A DNA stretch of 64,000 bases from Candidatus Gastranaerophilales bacterium. Lineage in GTDB: Bacteria; Cyanobacteriota; Vampirovibrionia; Gastranaerophilales; Gastranaerophilaceae. The notes under the pieces are model-generated. The model was not told where the DNA came from. It saw only the letters and a program-made list of their open reading frames with translations, and made no database searches. Positions within the stretch are counted from its first letter, which is position 1, and every line of letters starts with the position of its first letter. Below are positions 15,854-24,677 of this stretch, in pieces. The translations under genes were made by a program, and so were the position numbers. The DNA lies in assembly GCA_944325735.1 (NCBI GenBank), contig CALVBI010000001.1, forward strand, positions 620,001 to 684,000, written 5' to 3'.

Positions 15854-16696
15854 ATGCAGAAAAGATTACCTGATTATTTAAAACGACCAATTATTGATAC
15901 AGATAAAACTCGTACTGTGCGTCGAATTTTAAAGACAAAATGCTTAAATACCGTATGTGAAAATGCTCGTTGCCCGAATAAAAATGAGTGTTATACAAAA
16001 AATACTGCGACATTTTTGATTATGGGGAATAACTGTACAAGAAATTGCAGATATTGCAATATTACTTGTTCTCGTCCTGAAACTTTAGATTTGAATGAGC
16101 CTTTTCATGTTGCAGAAGCGGTAAAAGATTTGGGTCTTAAATATGCTGTAATTACATCTGTTACAAGAGATGATTTGCCTGATGGCGGGGCAGAACATTT
16201 TGCAAATTGCATTTACGAAATCAGAAAAATGTCTCCTGATGTTAAAATTGAAATTTTAACTCCTGATTTTAAAGGGAATAAAGATTCTTTAAATACGATT
16301 ATAAAAGCAAATCCAAATGTGTTTAATCATAATATTGAAACCGTAAGAAATGTATTTAAAACAGCTCGTCCGCAAGGAGATTATGATTGTTCATTGGAAG
16401 TCTTGAAATATATTAAAGATAATAGTGATATTCTAACAAAATCAGGATTGATGATAGGTTTAGGCGAAACTTTTGAGGATATTGAAGAAACTCTTGTAGA
16501 TTTAAAAAATGTAGGTTGTGATATTTTGACAATAGGTCAATATATTCAACCCTCAAAGGCTCATTTGGAAGTTTCTAAATACTATACTCCTGAAGAATAT
16601 GAAAATTTAAAACAGTTGGCTAAAAAGGTTGGGATAAAGCACTATCAAATTGGCCCTTTAGTCAGAAGCTCCTATCGCGCATCTGAATTAATATAG
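15854..16696 (+). CDS. lipA: Lipoyl synthase
   Basis: A radical-SAM enzyme that inserts two sulfurs into protein-bound octanoate. 280 residues. The auxiliary cluster motif is CENARCPNKNEC with an upstream cysteine in KTKCLNTV, and the radical-SAM motif is CTRNCRYCNI. DDLPDGGAEHF and MIGLGETFEDI are further LipA blocks; the C-terminal conserved R-S-S-Y-R is present as VRSSYRA. Together with the LipM-type enzyme at 29.5 kb it would allow lipoate synthesis from octanoyl-ACP. Confidence 0.96.
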   Translation: MQKRLPDYLKRPIIDTDKTRTVRRILKTKCLNTVCENARCPNKNECYTKNTATFLIMGNNCTRNCRYCNITCSRPETLDLNEPFHVAEAVKDLGLKYAVITSVTRDDLPDGGAEHFANCIYEIRKMSPDVKIEILTPDFKGNKDSLNTIIKANPNVFNHNIETVRNVFKTARPQGDYDCSLEVLKYIKDNSDILTKSGLMIGLGETFEDIEETLVDLKNVGCDILTIGQYIQPSKAHLEVSKYYTPEEYENLKQLAKKVGIKHYQIGPLVRSSYRASELI

Positions 16697-16783
16697 TTGT
16701 TATATTTTACAAATGAAAAAGGCAAAAAATTTCAATTTCTTGTTTTATTATAAATATATTAGAATTTAAAAAGGGATTAATTA

Positions 16784-18085
16784 ATGTCTGTAGGGAAAAT
16801 CTTATTTAAAGGAATTGATTCAACTTCTAATATCCAAGAAGTCAAGAAAGAAGAAATAAAGATATTAACTCCAACAGAAGAAAATAAAGAAAAATCAAAT
16901 GCTACAAAATATATGATAGGTGCGACAGCTCTAGCTGCTACAATTGCAGTTGGTATTATTGGCCATAAAAATAATTGGTGGCGTAAGGCCGCTGATGCAG
17001 CGGATGATTTATCTAAAAAAGGTGCTGAAACTCTTGACAATGCTGAAAATAAAGCTTCAGGAATAGCAGATGATTTGTCTAGAAAAGGATCAGAAAGTAT
17101 AGATAATGTAGAAAAGAATATTCCAGAAATTACATCTACAAATCCAAAACCTCTTGAAGATATTGATTATTCTGATTTCTCTAAAATAGAAGGAGAAATC
17201 TATCAAGAAGAAGGTGCTTTCTGTAAAGATTTAAAAAATGAAGAAGGAAAATTGGTTAGAACTTTTGCTTCTGAAGATGGTAAAACATTATCTGCAATTG
17301 TTGATTATGATTTATCTACGGGAGGTAGAGCAAAAACGTTTATTTATCATAGTGATGGCAAGACTTTAAAATGTATTGAAAATTATAATCCTTCTACAGG
17401 AAAATTATTTACAAGAACTTCTTTTAGATACGACGGGACAAAATTTACCTATACTGATTATGATCCTCTGACTGGGGAGAAACTTACAAATACAGTGTTT
17501 AGGGCTGATGAAACAGTAAGTGCTATTACGGAGTTTGATCCATCTACAGGAAAAGATTTAAAAATGCTATCATATAATCTGGATGGAAAAACTTTAAATT
17601 ATATTATTAATTATGATCCATCTACCGGGAAAAAACTTAGTAAGCATCGTTTTATGTCTGATGGTAAATCATTACATAATGTGATTGAGTTTGACCCCAT
17701 AACAGGTAATTGTTTAAAAGAATCTTATTTCTGTCAAGATGGTAAATCATTACATAGTGTGAGTGAGTTTGACCCCATAACAGGTAATTGTTTAAAAGAT
17801 TCTTATTTCCGTCAAGATGGTAAAACAGTAGATTTTGTAACAGAGTATGATAGATTAACAGGTCATGAATTGAAAGAAATTTCTTATGGTGCTGACGGTA
17901 AGACTATAACTTCTGTTATTGAGTATGATGCCTCAACTGGTCATAGATTGAAAAAATTTGCTTATCAAGAAGATGGTAAGACTTTAAAATATGTAGTCGA
18001 TAATGATCCAAAAACTGGGATAAAACTAAAAACAACATATTACAAACCTGATGGGACTGTTGATAGAGTTGAAAATGCTCTATAA
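16784..18085 (+). CDS. Membrane-anchored 26-residue repeat protein
   Basis: 433 residues. An N-terminal cytosolic stretch of 40 residues is followed by a hydrophobic helix at about 44-60 (MIGATALAATIAVGIIG), two copies of an amphipathic motif (ADDLSKKGAETLDNAE and ADDLSRKGSESIDNVE), and then at least ten tandem repeats of 26 residues from residue 165 to the end. The repeat consensus is DGKTLxxVxEYDPxTGxxLKxxxYxx, with DG positions spaced 25-26 apart. It recalls DUF2963-type repeats I know from phytoplasmas; that is recollection, not a search. The short strands suggest a beta-solenoid or MORN-like sheet. AAAGGGA precedes the ATG. The end overlaps tsaC by 6 bases, convergently. Confidence 0.75.
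   Translation: MSVGKILFKGIDSTSNIQEVKKEEIKILTPTEENKEKSNATKYMIGATALAATIAVGIIGHKNNWWRKAADAADDLSKKGAETLDNAENKASGIADDLSRKGSESIDNVEKNIPEITSTNPKPLEDIDYSDFSKIEGEIYQEEGAFCKDLKNEEGKLVRTFASEDGKTLSAIVDYDLSTGGRAKTFIYHSDGKTLKCIENYNPSTGKLFTRTSFRYDGTKFTYTDYDPLTGEKLTNTVFRADETVSAITEFDPSTGKDLKMLSYNLDGKTLNYIINYDPSTGKKLSKHRFMSDGKSLHNVIEFDPITGNCLKESYFCQDGKSLHSVSEFDPITGNCLKDSYFRQDGKTVDFVTEYDRLTGHELKEISYGADGKTITSVIEYDASTGHRLKKFAYQEDGKTLKYVVDNDPKTGIKLKTTYYKPDGTVDRVENAL
17660..17815 (+). repeat. Two-copy 78-bp tandem DNA repeat
   Basis: Copies at 17660-17737 and 17738-17815 differ at only 4 of 78 bases, while the other protein repeats have diverged at DNA level. All four differences change the amino acid (N/S, I/S, E/D, C/R). 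This marks a recent unit duplication inside the repeat gene. Confidence 0.85.
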
Positions 18086-18664
18086 TTCAATTGTGATTGC
18101 ACCTTGACGGAAGATTTTTAATTCATCACCAAATACCCCGCAGACAGTTGATTCAAGACCTTTGCATATATGACCGTAATCAGGAATTATTAAATCAGCA
18201 AGTCCTTGCATATTTTCTAGTGCTTGTTCATAAGTCTTAGCAGATGGTTGGTGAGATAGATTTGCGCTTGTTGTTGCTAGTACGTGACCAGGTGTAATTT
18301 CACAAATTTCTTTAAAAACTTCATTATCTGGAACTCTTATTCCGACTGTTTCCATGTTTGATGTCATAAAATATGGTGTTTTGTCACTTTTCTCAACGAC
18401 AAGTGTGAGTGCTCCAGGAAAATATTTTTTAATTAAACGGCAACCAATTTTTGGTATTGGTTTTACATATTCAAGTAAATTGTATGTTTCGTTAGACATT
18501 AAAATTAAAGGTTTTTGAGCTTCTCGTTTTTTTATTTCATAAATTTTTTTCACAGCTTTTTCAGATCTTGGCAGGCAGCCTAGTCCCCATACTGTGTCTG
18601 TTACGTATGCGATTACTCCATCATTTTCTAAAACTTCTTTAATTTTTTCTTTATTTCCCAGCAT
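18080..18664 (-). CDS. tsaC: Threonylcarbamoyl-AMP synthase (TsaC/YrdC family)
   Basis: This enzyme makes L-threonylcarbamoyladenylate for t6A modification of ANN-decoding tRNAs. At 194 residues it is the short YrdC-only form lacking the Sua5 C-terminal domain. Signs are VIAYVTDTVWGLGC, IKKREAQKPLILM (the conserved K-R-x-x-x-K-P), GIRVPDN, and LATTSANLSHQPSA. The start overlaps the murJ stop by 14 bases, which indicates co-expression with murJ. Confidence 0.93.
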   Translation of the reverse strand: MLGNKEKIKEVLENDGVIAYVTDTVWGLGCLPRSEKAVKKIYEIKKREAQKPLILMSNETYNLLEYVKPIPKIGCRLIKKYFPGALTLVVEKSDKTPYFMTSNMETVGIRVPDNEVFKEICEITPGHVLATTSANLSHQPSAKTYEQALENMQGLADLIIPDYGHICKGLESTVCGVFGDELKIFRQGAITIEL

Positions 18665-20279
18665 TTATCTTCCTCATAAATCTTTGAGCTAACTCGTATG
18701 CATATTCCATTTTGAATATTAAATTTAATCCTGTATAGCTTACAAGACATAAAATACCTACTGATGCGATTTTTATTATTTCAAATAGTGTTTTAGGCAT
18801 ATGAATGAATTTGTCAAAACCGTATGCTAAGCCAAAACATAATATCAGTGATATAACACCTGCAATAGACATTTTTAATAGATTTGTAAATAGTCCTTTG
18901 TAATCCATTCTGACTTTTTTATAAATTAAGCTGCCAAGTACACAGGCATTGAATAGAGTTACAAGTGATGTAGATAGTGTAATTCCGCCTATTCCCATGT
19001 GCATTTTGCTTATGAATATTACGTTAAGCAGATATTTTAAGACAATTGATGAAAAGGCTACGATAAAAGGAGTTTTTGAGTCATTAAAAGAATAATAAAC
19101 TCTTGTGATAGAATCTCTGAATACATAAGGTAATATTGAAACAGATAGGAACCACAATGCTTCAGTTACCATAAATGTCGCATTAGCGTCAAATACTCCA
19201 CGTTCAAAGATTAATCGGACTGCGTCCATTCCAACAGTTAGAATTCCTATGATAATTGGAATTGCTGCAAAGAAAAGAACTCCTACGCCTTTATTAAAAT
19301 ATGTTTTGATTCCGTCTAAATCTTTTTCTGCTACAAGTCTTGAAAAAATTGGGAACAATGGAACTAAAAATGCTGTAACTAAAATCCCTACAGGGAATTG
19401 AAAAACCCTGTTTGCGTATCCGATTGCTGTCCAAGCTCCTTCTGAAATAGACGATGTGAAAAACATATCAACATAAATATGAATTTGTCCGACAGTAGAG
19501 CTTAATACTGCAGGGAATAAAAGTTCCATTATTTCTTTAAAATTAGGGTTATTCGTAAATTCAAAGTTTGGTCGCCATTTAAAACCGAGCTTTCTAACAT
19601 TTGGATATTGAATTATAAGTTGCAGTATTGCACCGATAGTAGTTGCCCAAGCAAGTGCATATCCTTTGTTGTCATTAGGAACAGCCATTACCACACCGAT
19701 TATAGCTGCACTCATAATTATTGGCGATAAATTCGGGAGCATAAACTGCTTATAAATAATTAAAATTCCATAATATATCCCAACAATTCCTCCGATTATT
19801 AAAAGCGGAGTCATAATTTTTAAGTGTTCTGCCGCTAAATTTATCATATCAGCAGATCCGCTTGAAATAATTAATCCCATTATTTGTCGAGGGAATACAA
19901 ACATTATTACAGAAAGTACAAGGAAAAATATTGTAGTTGCAGTCATAAATGTTGAATATAATTTATTTACTGCTTCTTCGGGTTTTTCTTGTAAATTTGG
20001 TATAAGTTTTGAAAATACTGCAACTGTTGCACTGTGGAATGGCCCGCCTACTCCGCCTAACAAAATTAATGACAATGACGGTATTTGGTAAGCATAATAA
20101 TATGCGTCAGATACAAGAGTTGCACCATAATAATTTGCGATAATAATGTCGCGTATAAAACCTATTAATTTACTTATAATTGTAACTACTGCAATAATCC
20201 AAGCGGCTTTTAAAACGCTCATACTTTTAGAATTATTATCTGTTACTGTTCCGCTATTTTTTTCACCAGATGTATTCAC
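18651..20279 (-). CDS. murJ: Lipid II flippase MurJ
   Basis: MurJ moves lipid II across the inner membrane in peptidoglycan synthesis. 542 residues with about 14 membrane segments, the MviN/MurJ pattern. The N-terminal signature SKLIGFIRDIIIANYYGAT and LLGGVGGPFHSATVAVF are family typical, as are PVGILVTAFLVPLFPIFSR and PYVFRDSITRVYYSFND. A 25-residue disordered N-terminus precedes the first helix. Its start overlaps the end of the spoIID-like gene by 17 bases. Confidence 0.95.
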   Translation of the reverse strand: MNTSGEKNSGTVTDNNSKSMSVLKAAWIIAVVTIISKLIGFIRDIIIANYYGATLVSDAYYYAYQIPSLSLILLGGVGGPFHSATVAVFSKLIPNLQEKPEEAVNKLYSTFMTATTIFFLVLSVIMFVFPRQIMGLIISSGSADMINLAAEHLKIMTPLLIIGGIVGIYYGILIIYKQFMLPNLSPIIMSAAIIGVVMAVPNDNKGYALAWATTIGAILQLIIQYPNVRKLGFKWRPNFEFTNNPNFKEIMELLFPAVLSSTVGQIHIYVDMFFTSSISEGAWTAIGYANRVFQFPVGILVTAFLVPLFPIFSRLVAEKDLDGIKTYFNKGVGVLFFAAIPIIIGILTVGMDAVRLIFERGVFDANATFMVTEALWFLSVSILPYVFRDSITRVYYSFNDSKTPFIVAFSSIVLKYLLNVIFISKMHMGIGGITLSTSLVTLFNACVLGSLIYKKVRMDYKGLFTNLLKMSIAGVISLILCFGLAYGFDKFIHMPKTLFEIIKIASVGILCLVSYTGLNLIFKMEYAYELAQRFMRKINAGK

Positions 20280-22023
20280 TATTATTTTTTCTCACTAATT
20301 CCACATATAATCTTAAAGCTTTTTTATCCCCTTCATCCATAGGGTAATAGAAAATTATAGTATTTTTTCCTTTTTTAATATATTTTGAAATATCTATTTC
20401 AGCATTTCTTTTTAAAATATTTGGTTCAAGTGCAAAAGTGTATTCTTGTCCGTTGATATTTGCTAGAAGTTTTGAAACCATAAATTTGTTATCGACAATA
20501 ATTTTTGCGTATTTATCTTTTGCGTAAAAATTTTGTTTAATCGATTGTTGTGCTGAATTTGCTGAAATTATTACAGGTTTTGTAGAAAGCGTAATTCCTG
20601 TATAATAGTGCTGCAAAATTTTGTCATATGGAATGTGCATTTCAGATCCCATAAAACCTGCACCAAATTGACTTAATCCGACACCATGGCCAAATCCGCC
20701 ACCATATGCATGGACTGATATAAGATTTCCATTTTCATCTTGGATATTATCAAATACGACGTTAGCACTAGGAAGAGCTTTGCCATCTTTAGTCATTAGA
20801 CGTCTTATTACAAGTTCTTTAAATACTTTATAATTTCCTGAACGGGTAACAATTTCCATTTCAATTATTTTACCGGAATCTCCGCGTCTTAAGACTTTGA
20901 TTTCTTGAATATCACCGAGGGTATCACCTTTTTTGAATGCCGGTTTTACAAATCCTGTTGCTGATTGTGCGATAAGGGTATTTTGCAAAACATTTTTTAA
21001 CTCATCACCTGCCCATTCTCTTTCCCATCTGTAATATGGTGAGCGAATATCATATGCATCAGGTTTTGATTTGTAAAAAGCACTTGCAGCCTCTTCTGTA
21101 TTAAGAGGTGTTTGTGTGATTATATCAGGACGAGCTTTTAAATAAGGCTTGTCTTCTGACGGGAATTCTTTTGTTTTCGGATCAGAAAAAGCATTTGCAT
21201 AACTTTCAGTATACCCTCCTGCTGTAGATGAGTATTGTGCAAGAATTAAATCCCAATTGTATATTGCAACAATACCTTCTGTTTCTTCTACTGCTTGATT
21301 AGAAAGTGGCTTTTCTGTATTAGCTCCATAATATACCTGACTTGCAACACTATCTACTACATCATAATTTGCAGAAGATTTAGTCCTTGGGGAAAGTACA
21401 TAATTTCTCGCTGCTACACTTTGTGCTTTTAGTGCTTCAAGTCCGAAACTTACAGGCATTTCATTTGGAACTACGCCTTTTAAATAATCTTCTACTTCAA
21501 TCATATTTACAAGATTAAAAGTCCCGTTACTGTTTTTTACAAGTTCAAAAGCTCCATGGTAAAGAGCTTGTTTGCCAGCTCTTTTTAATCCGCTTACTCC
21601 AAGTAACCCGAAATTGCTTGTAATTTGAACTGGACCGTCAACGGTTTCTGAAAACATATTACCTGGTGTATAGATATTAAATTTTCCATCTTTTAATGAG
21701 ATTTTTATTTCTTGATTTGGGGGGTAATTTCCGATTAATAATCTGTTATCATATATTTGGGTATCACCTGTGCCAAATATTGTAATATCCTTGTATTGAT
21801 ATGTTCCGAAATTTTGTGTACCAATTCCGACACGCACAACTTCTGATGTTGGTCCTTTTTCATTAATTACAGCCTCTCTTGCTGCTTGCAGGGTGTTTTG
21901 CGGAATTGTCGGCATAATTTGTGCCTGACATGGTATAGTGCACATTATTGAAATTGTGCACAAAAATAAGTATTTAATAATTTTGCATCTGTGTTTGTTT
22001 GATGCATTTATTTTACTTCCCAT
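20263..22023 (-). CDS. SpoIID/LytB-domain cell-wall protein
   Basis: 586 residues. The N-terminus is basic then hydrophobic (CKIIKYLFLCTISIMCTIPC then QAQ), a signal peptide. The SpoIID domain is marked by VEDYLKGVVPNEMP, EALKAQSVAARNYVL (around residue 190-205) and the C-terminal HAYGGGFGHGVGLSQFGAG. In firmicutes SpoIID is a lytic transglycosylase acting on denuded glycan; in this lineage the role is unknown but must be envelope-related. The C-terminal 100 residues form a beta-rich extension. It lies between cysS and murJ with overlaps at both ends, so the group is probably one operon. Confidence 0.88.
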   Translation of the reverse strand: MGSKINASNKHRCKIIKYLFLCTISIMCTIPCQAQIMPTIPQNTLQAAREAVINEKGPTSEVVRVGIGTQNFGTYQYKDITIFGTGDTQIYDNRLLIGNYPPNQEIKISLKDGKFNIYTPGNMFSETVDGPVQITSNFGLLGVSGLKRAGKQALYHGAFELVKNSNGTFNLVNMIEVEDYLKGVVPNEMPVSFGLEALKAQSVAARNYVLSPRTKSSANYDVVDSVASQVYYGANTEKPLSNQAVEETEGIVAIYNWDLILAQYSSTAGGYTESYANAFSDPKTKEFPSEDKPYLKARPDIITQTPLNTEEAASAFYKSKPDAYDIRSPYYRWEREWAGDELKNVLQNTLIAQSATGFVKPAFKKGDTLGDIQEIKVLRRGDSGKIIEMEIVTRSGNYKVFKELVIRRLMTKDGKALPSANVVFDNIQDENGNLISVHAYGGGFGHGVGLSQFGAGFMGSEMHIPYDKILQHYYTGITLSTKPVIISANSAQQSIKQNFYAKDKYAKIIVDNKFMVSKLLANINGQEYTFALEPNILKRNAEIDISKYIKKGKNTIIFYYPMDEGDKKALRLYVELVRKNNSEYIW

Positions 22024-23381
22024 GTAGTTCCTTCTTTCGAATCTTTCAATACTATATTGACTTCATCTAATGCAATTCTAATTTTATCTGCAATGTCCCA
22101 AATTTTTGCATCACGAGCTTCTTTTCTATATGCTATTAATTCGTCCATTGAGTTAAAATCTTTTCCTAATTTTTCTGATACGTGTTTTACTGCATTTTTT
22201 AATTCTTCTTCTGAAAGGGTTGGTTTTTCAAATGTGAAACCTAGTACAGTCGCAAGTTTATATAGAATTGTGAATGCATCTTTATCATCTTTGTTAGCTT
22301 TGTTTGTTAATTCAAAAAGTACTGCAAGAGCTTTAGATGTATTCAAATCATCGTCCATCGCTTCTGTGAATGCTTTGTACTCATCAGTTTTTGTAATATC
22401 TAAATCTTCATTTACTTTAGTTCTTTTTGCATTTAACATTCTTTTTACGCCTGCTTGAGCAGATGAAAGTGCTTCATCTGAAAATTCAACAGGCATTCTG
22501 TAATGATTTGTAAGAATGAAAAATCTTATTGTGTTTGAATCATATTTTTTCAATAATTCGTCAATTGTAAGGAAATTGCCTAAAGATTTAGACATTTTTT
22601 CTTTGTTGATTGTAACAAATCCGTTGTGTAGCCAGTAATTTACGAATTTGCATCCGTTAGCGCATTCAGATTGTGCAATTTCATTTTCGTGGTGAGGGAA
22701 TATTAAATCAGCTCCGCCTGCGTGAATATCAATTGTTTTACCTAAATATTTTCTGCTCATAGCTGAACATTCAATGTGCCAGCCTGGTCTGCCTACACCC
22801 CAAGGTGATTTATATCCGAATTTTTCATCTTTTTTCCATAGTGCAAAATCAAGCGGATCTTCTTTATGTTCTCCAATTTCAATTCTTGCTCCGCTTTCTA
22901 ATTGGTCAATAGGCTGTTTTGAAAGATAGCCGTATTGAGGGAATTTTTTTACTCTGAAATATACATCTCCGTCAGCTTCATAAGCAAAGCCTTTGTTGAT
23001 TAAATCTTTTACAATTGAAATCATTTCGCCTAATGTTTTTGTAGCAAATGGTTCAATATCAGGCTTTAGAGTGTTTAATGCTTTCATAGAGTTTGCAAAT
23101 TGCTTATACCAATATTGAGAAACTTCTTCGGGTGTTTTTCCTTCTTTTTCTGCTTTTTTCAAGATTTTATCATCAACGTCTGTTACGTTTCTGCAATATG
23201 TAACATCATAGCCTTTGAATTTTAAATATCTGTATAAAGTATCCCAAGTTATATAACATCTTGCGTGACCTAAGTGTGCAAAATCGTATACGGTAGGTCC
23301 GCATACATACATTTTTACTTTGTTTCCTTCAATAGGTGTAAAATCTTCAACTTTGTTTGTATAAGAATTGTGTAATTTCAT
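22008..23381 (-). CDS. cysS: Cysteinyl-tRNA synthetase
   Basis: 457 residues, class I synthetase. The HIGH-type motif is FAHLGHARCY (about residue 35), the KMSKS loop is KEKMSKSLGNF (about residue 263), and the zinc ligands include the cysteine in MYVCGPTVYDF and HIECSAMSRKYLG plus HAGGADLIFPHHENE. The C-terminal helical domain is normal. AGAGGGA precedes the ATG. It is the first gene of the cysS-spoIID-murJ-tsaC run. Confidence 0.97.
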   Translation of the reverse strand: MKLHNSYTNKVEDFTPIEGNKVKMYVCGPTVYDFAHLGHARCYITWDTLYRYLKFKGYDVTYCRNVTDVDDKILKKAEKEGKTPEEVSQYWYKQFANSMKALNTLKPDIEPFATKTLGEMISIVKDLINKGFAYEADGDVYFRVKKFPQYGYLSKQPIDQLESGARIEIGEHKEDPLDFALWKKDEKFGYKSPWGVGRPGWHIECSAMSRKYLGKTIDIHAGGADLIFPHHENEIAQSECANGCKFVNYWLHNGFVTINKEKMSKSLGNFLTIDELLKKYDSNTIRFFILTNHYRMPVEFSDEALSSAQAGVKRMLNAKRTKVNEDLDITKTDEYKAFTEAMDDDLNTSKALAVLFELTNKANKDDKDAFTILYKLATVLGFTFEKPTLSEEELKNAVKHVSEKLGKDFNSMDELIAYRKEARDAKIWDIADKIRIALDEVNIVLKDSKEGTTWEVK

Positions 23382-23526
23382 ATTAAAAATCCCTCTTTTT
23401 TTTAATTTTACTACAAAAAAGAAAGATGTTAACTAATGTAAACAAAAATATCATGTTTGGCAATTCTATATATAAAAAATATTTATTAAGTATATACGTA
23501 ATAGTTGAAAACATGAGGAGATAATT

Positions 23527-23979
23527 ATGGTAAATCCAGTAAACGGTGCAAACAACGGTAAAGCTCCAGACGGCTTTAACAAAGTTACAATGTATGATGA
23601 AAAGGCAAAGAAGACTAAAACATTTTTTGTTCCTGTCGGACAAAAATTGACAGTGAACGGTAATACTTATGATCTTGATAACGCAAAAGGTAATGAGCAA
23701 GTATTTAAAGGTGACAAAACCCAAACTAAATTTAATTTAATGGGTTTAGCTTTGGAACATATGGATGTAAATAAAGATGGTAAAATAGATAAAAAAGATA
23801 CTGATCCTGATTTAGCTACATCAATCAATAAAGATTTGGAAAATACTGTATATTACGTAAAACAAACTGATTTCTTCTCTGATGCCGGAGTTGATAAAGG
23901 TGAAGGTGGAGTTGTCTTTAGCCTTGATGGTCAGGGGCAATTCTTTGAAGTTGCATTAGAGAAAAAAGATAAAGAATAA
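23527..23979 (+). CDS. EF-hand-like protein, unknown
   Basis: 150 residues, no signal peptide or membrane segment. A canonical 12-residue EF-hand loop DVNKDGKIDKKD (about residues 79-90) has D, N, D, G, I and a final D at positions 1, 3, 5, 6, 8 and 12; a weaker second site may be DAGVDKGEGGVVFS. The N-terminus MVNPVNGANNGKAPDGFN is disordered. A GAGGAG ribosome binding site precedes the ATG. Probably a small calcium-binding protein, cytosolic or exported by a non-Sec route. A strong terminator follows. Confidence 0.7.
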   Translation: MVNPVNGANNGKAPDGFNKVTMYDEKAKKTKTFFVPVGQKLTVNGNTYDLDNAKGNEQVFKGDKTQTKFNLMGLALEHMDVNKDGKIDKKDTDPDLATSINKDLENTVYYVKQTDFFSDAGVDKGEGGVVFSLDGQGQFFEVALEKKDKE

Positions 23980-23989
23980 ATAAATATAA

Positions 23990-24022
23990 AAAAGCGAAGA
24001 TTTTATAAATCTTCGCTTTTTA
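23990..24022. terminator. Bidirectional intrinsic terminator
   Basis: The hairpin AAAAGCGAAGATTT ... AAATCTTCGCTTTT with a 3-base loop and A/T runs on both sides serves the EF-hand gene on plus and the M14 peptidase gene on minus. The last codons and stop of the minus gene lie inside the stem. Confidence 0.9.
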
Positions 24023-24677
24023 GTAATTCAAAAATTTTATACATCGGTTCAATTAAATCTTCAACAGGGCAAATTTCATCAAGTTCAAGTGTGATTGTCG
24101 GGATTTGTCTTTCTATTCCTGCATAAGTTCCGAAACTGCCTGGAGTTGGATAGCCGATACTTGCTTCTACTGGATAGTTTATAATTTTTGAAATTTTCTC
24201 AGCAATTTCTTTTGCAGGTCCGTCATAGTTTACTACTTTGTATGGAGCGTGAAGTGTTAGTATTAATTTTGGCTTGAATTCTGCAATAGTATCTATAAGA
24301 AACTGCGTTTCAATCTCACTTCCTGCACTCTTTCCCCCGTAGTAGTCTGTGTTTGCGTCATTACAGGTAGCGTTTTCTCCTTCATTTTTCCCCCAGTTTT
24401 TTGTCGGAAAATTTCTGTTTAAATCTACACCGTTTGAATTTGTTCTTTTATTCATTTGCATCCCGTCAGGATTCAGGCATGGTATGAATAAGAGGTTTTT
24501 GGGAATGTGTTTTTTTAAGTATTCATTAATCAAAAATTCGCCTTGAGGTTCATTGCCATGAAATACCCCAATGATAAGAGTTTTAGCGTTATTATCGCCG
24601 ATTAATTCTATTGTATTTCCTAATTTTGTTTTTGCAGATTTTAGTTTATTCAAATAAAGCCTCGATAAATTCTTCAT
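24003..24677 (-). CDS. M14-type zinc carboxypeptidase (MpaA-like)
   Basis: 224 residues. Zinc ligands are in VFHGNEPQGE (His and Glu) and LTLHAPY (His); the substrate-binding arginine region is RTNSNGVDLNRNFP and the catalytic glutamate is in TLELDE near the C-terminus. The size and motif spacing fit the murein-tripeptide amidase/succinylglutamate desuccinylase branch. No signal peptide, so a cytosolic role such as muropeptide recycling is plausible. The start overlaps the ftsY end by 32 bases, implying one transcript. Confidence 0.85.
   Translation of the reverse strand: MKNLSRLYLNKLKSAKTKLGNTIELIGDNNAKTLIIGVFHGNEPQGEFLINEYLKKHIPKNLLFIPCLNPDGMQMNKRTNSNGVDLNRNFPTKNWGKNEGENATCNDANTDYYGGKSAGSEIETQFLIDTIAEFKPKLILTLHAPYKVVNYDGPAKEIAEKISKIINYPVEASIGYPTPGSFGTYAGIERQIPTITLELDEICPVEDLIEPMYKIFELLKSEDL

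Noticed and set aside
17660-17815. Possible CRISPR or non-coding tandem repeat
   Set aside because: The 78-bp unit is an in-frame 26-codon repeat; there are no spacers.
23383-23724. Minus-strand open frame opposite the EF-hand gene
   Set aside because: It lies over the start of a gene with a good ribosome binding site and folded-protein composition; its translation is hydrophobic shadow sequence.
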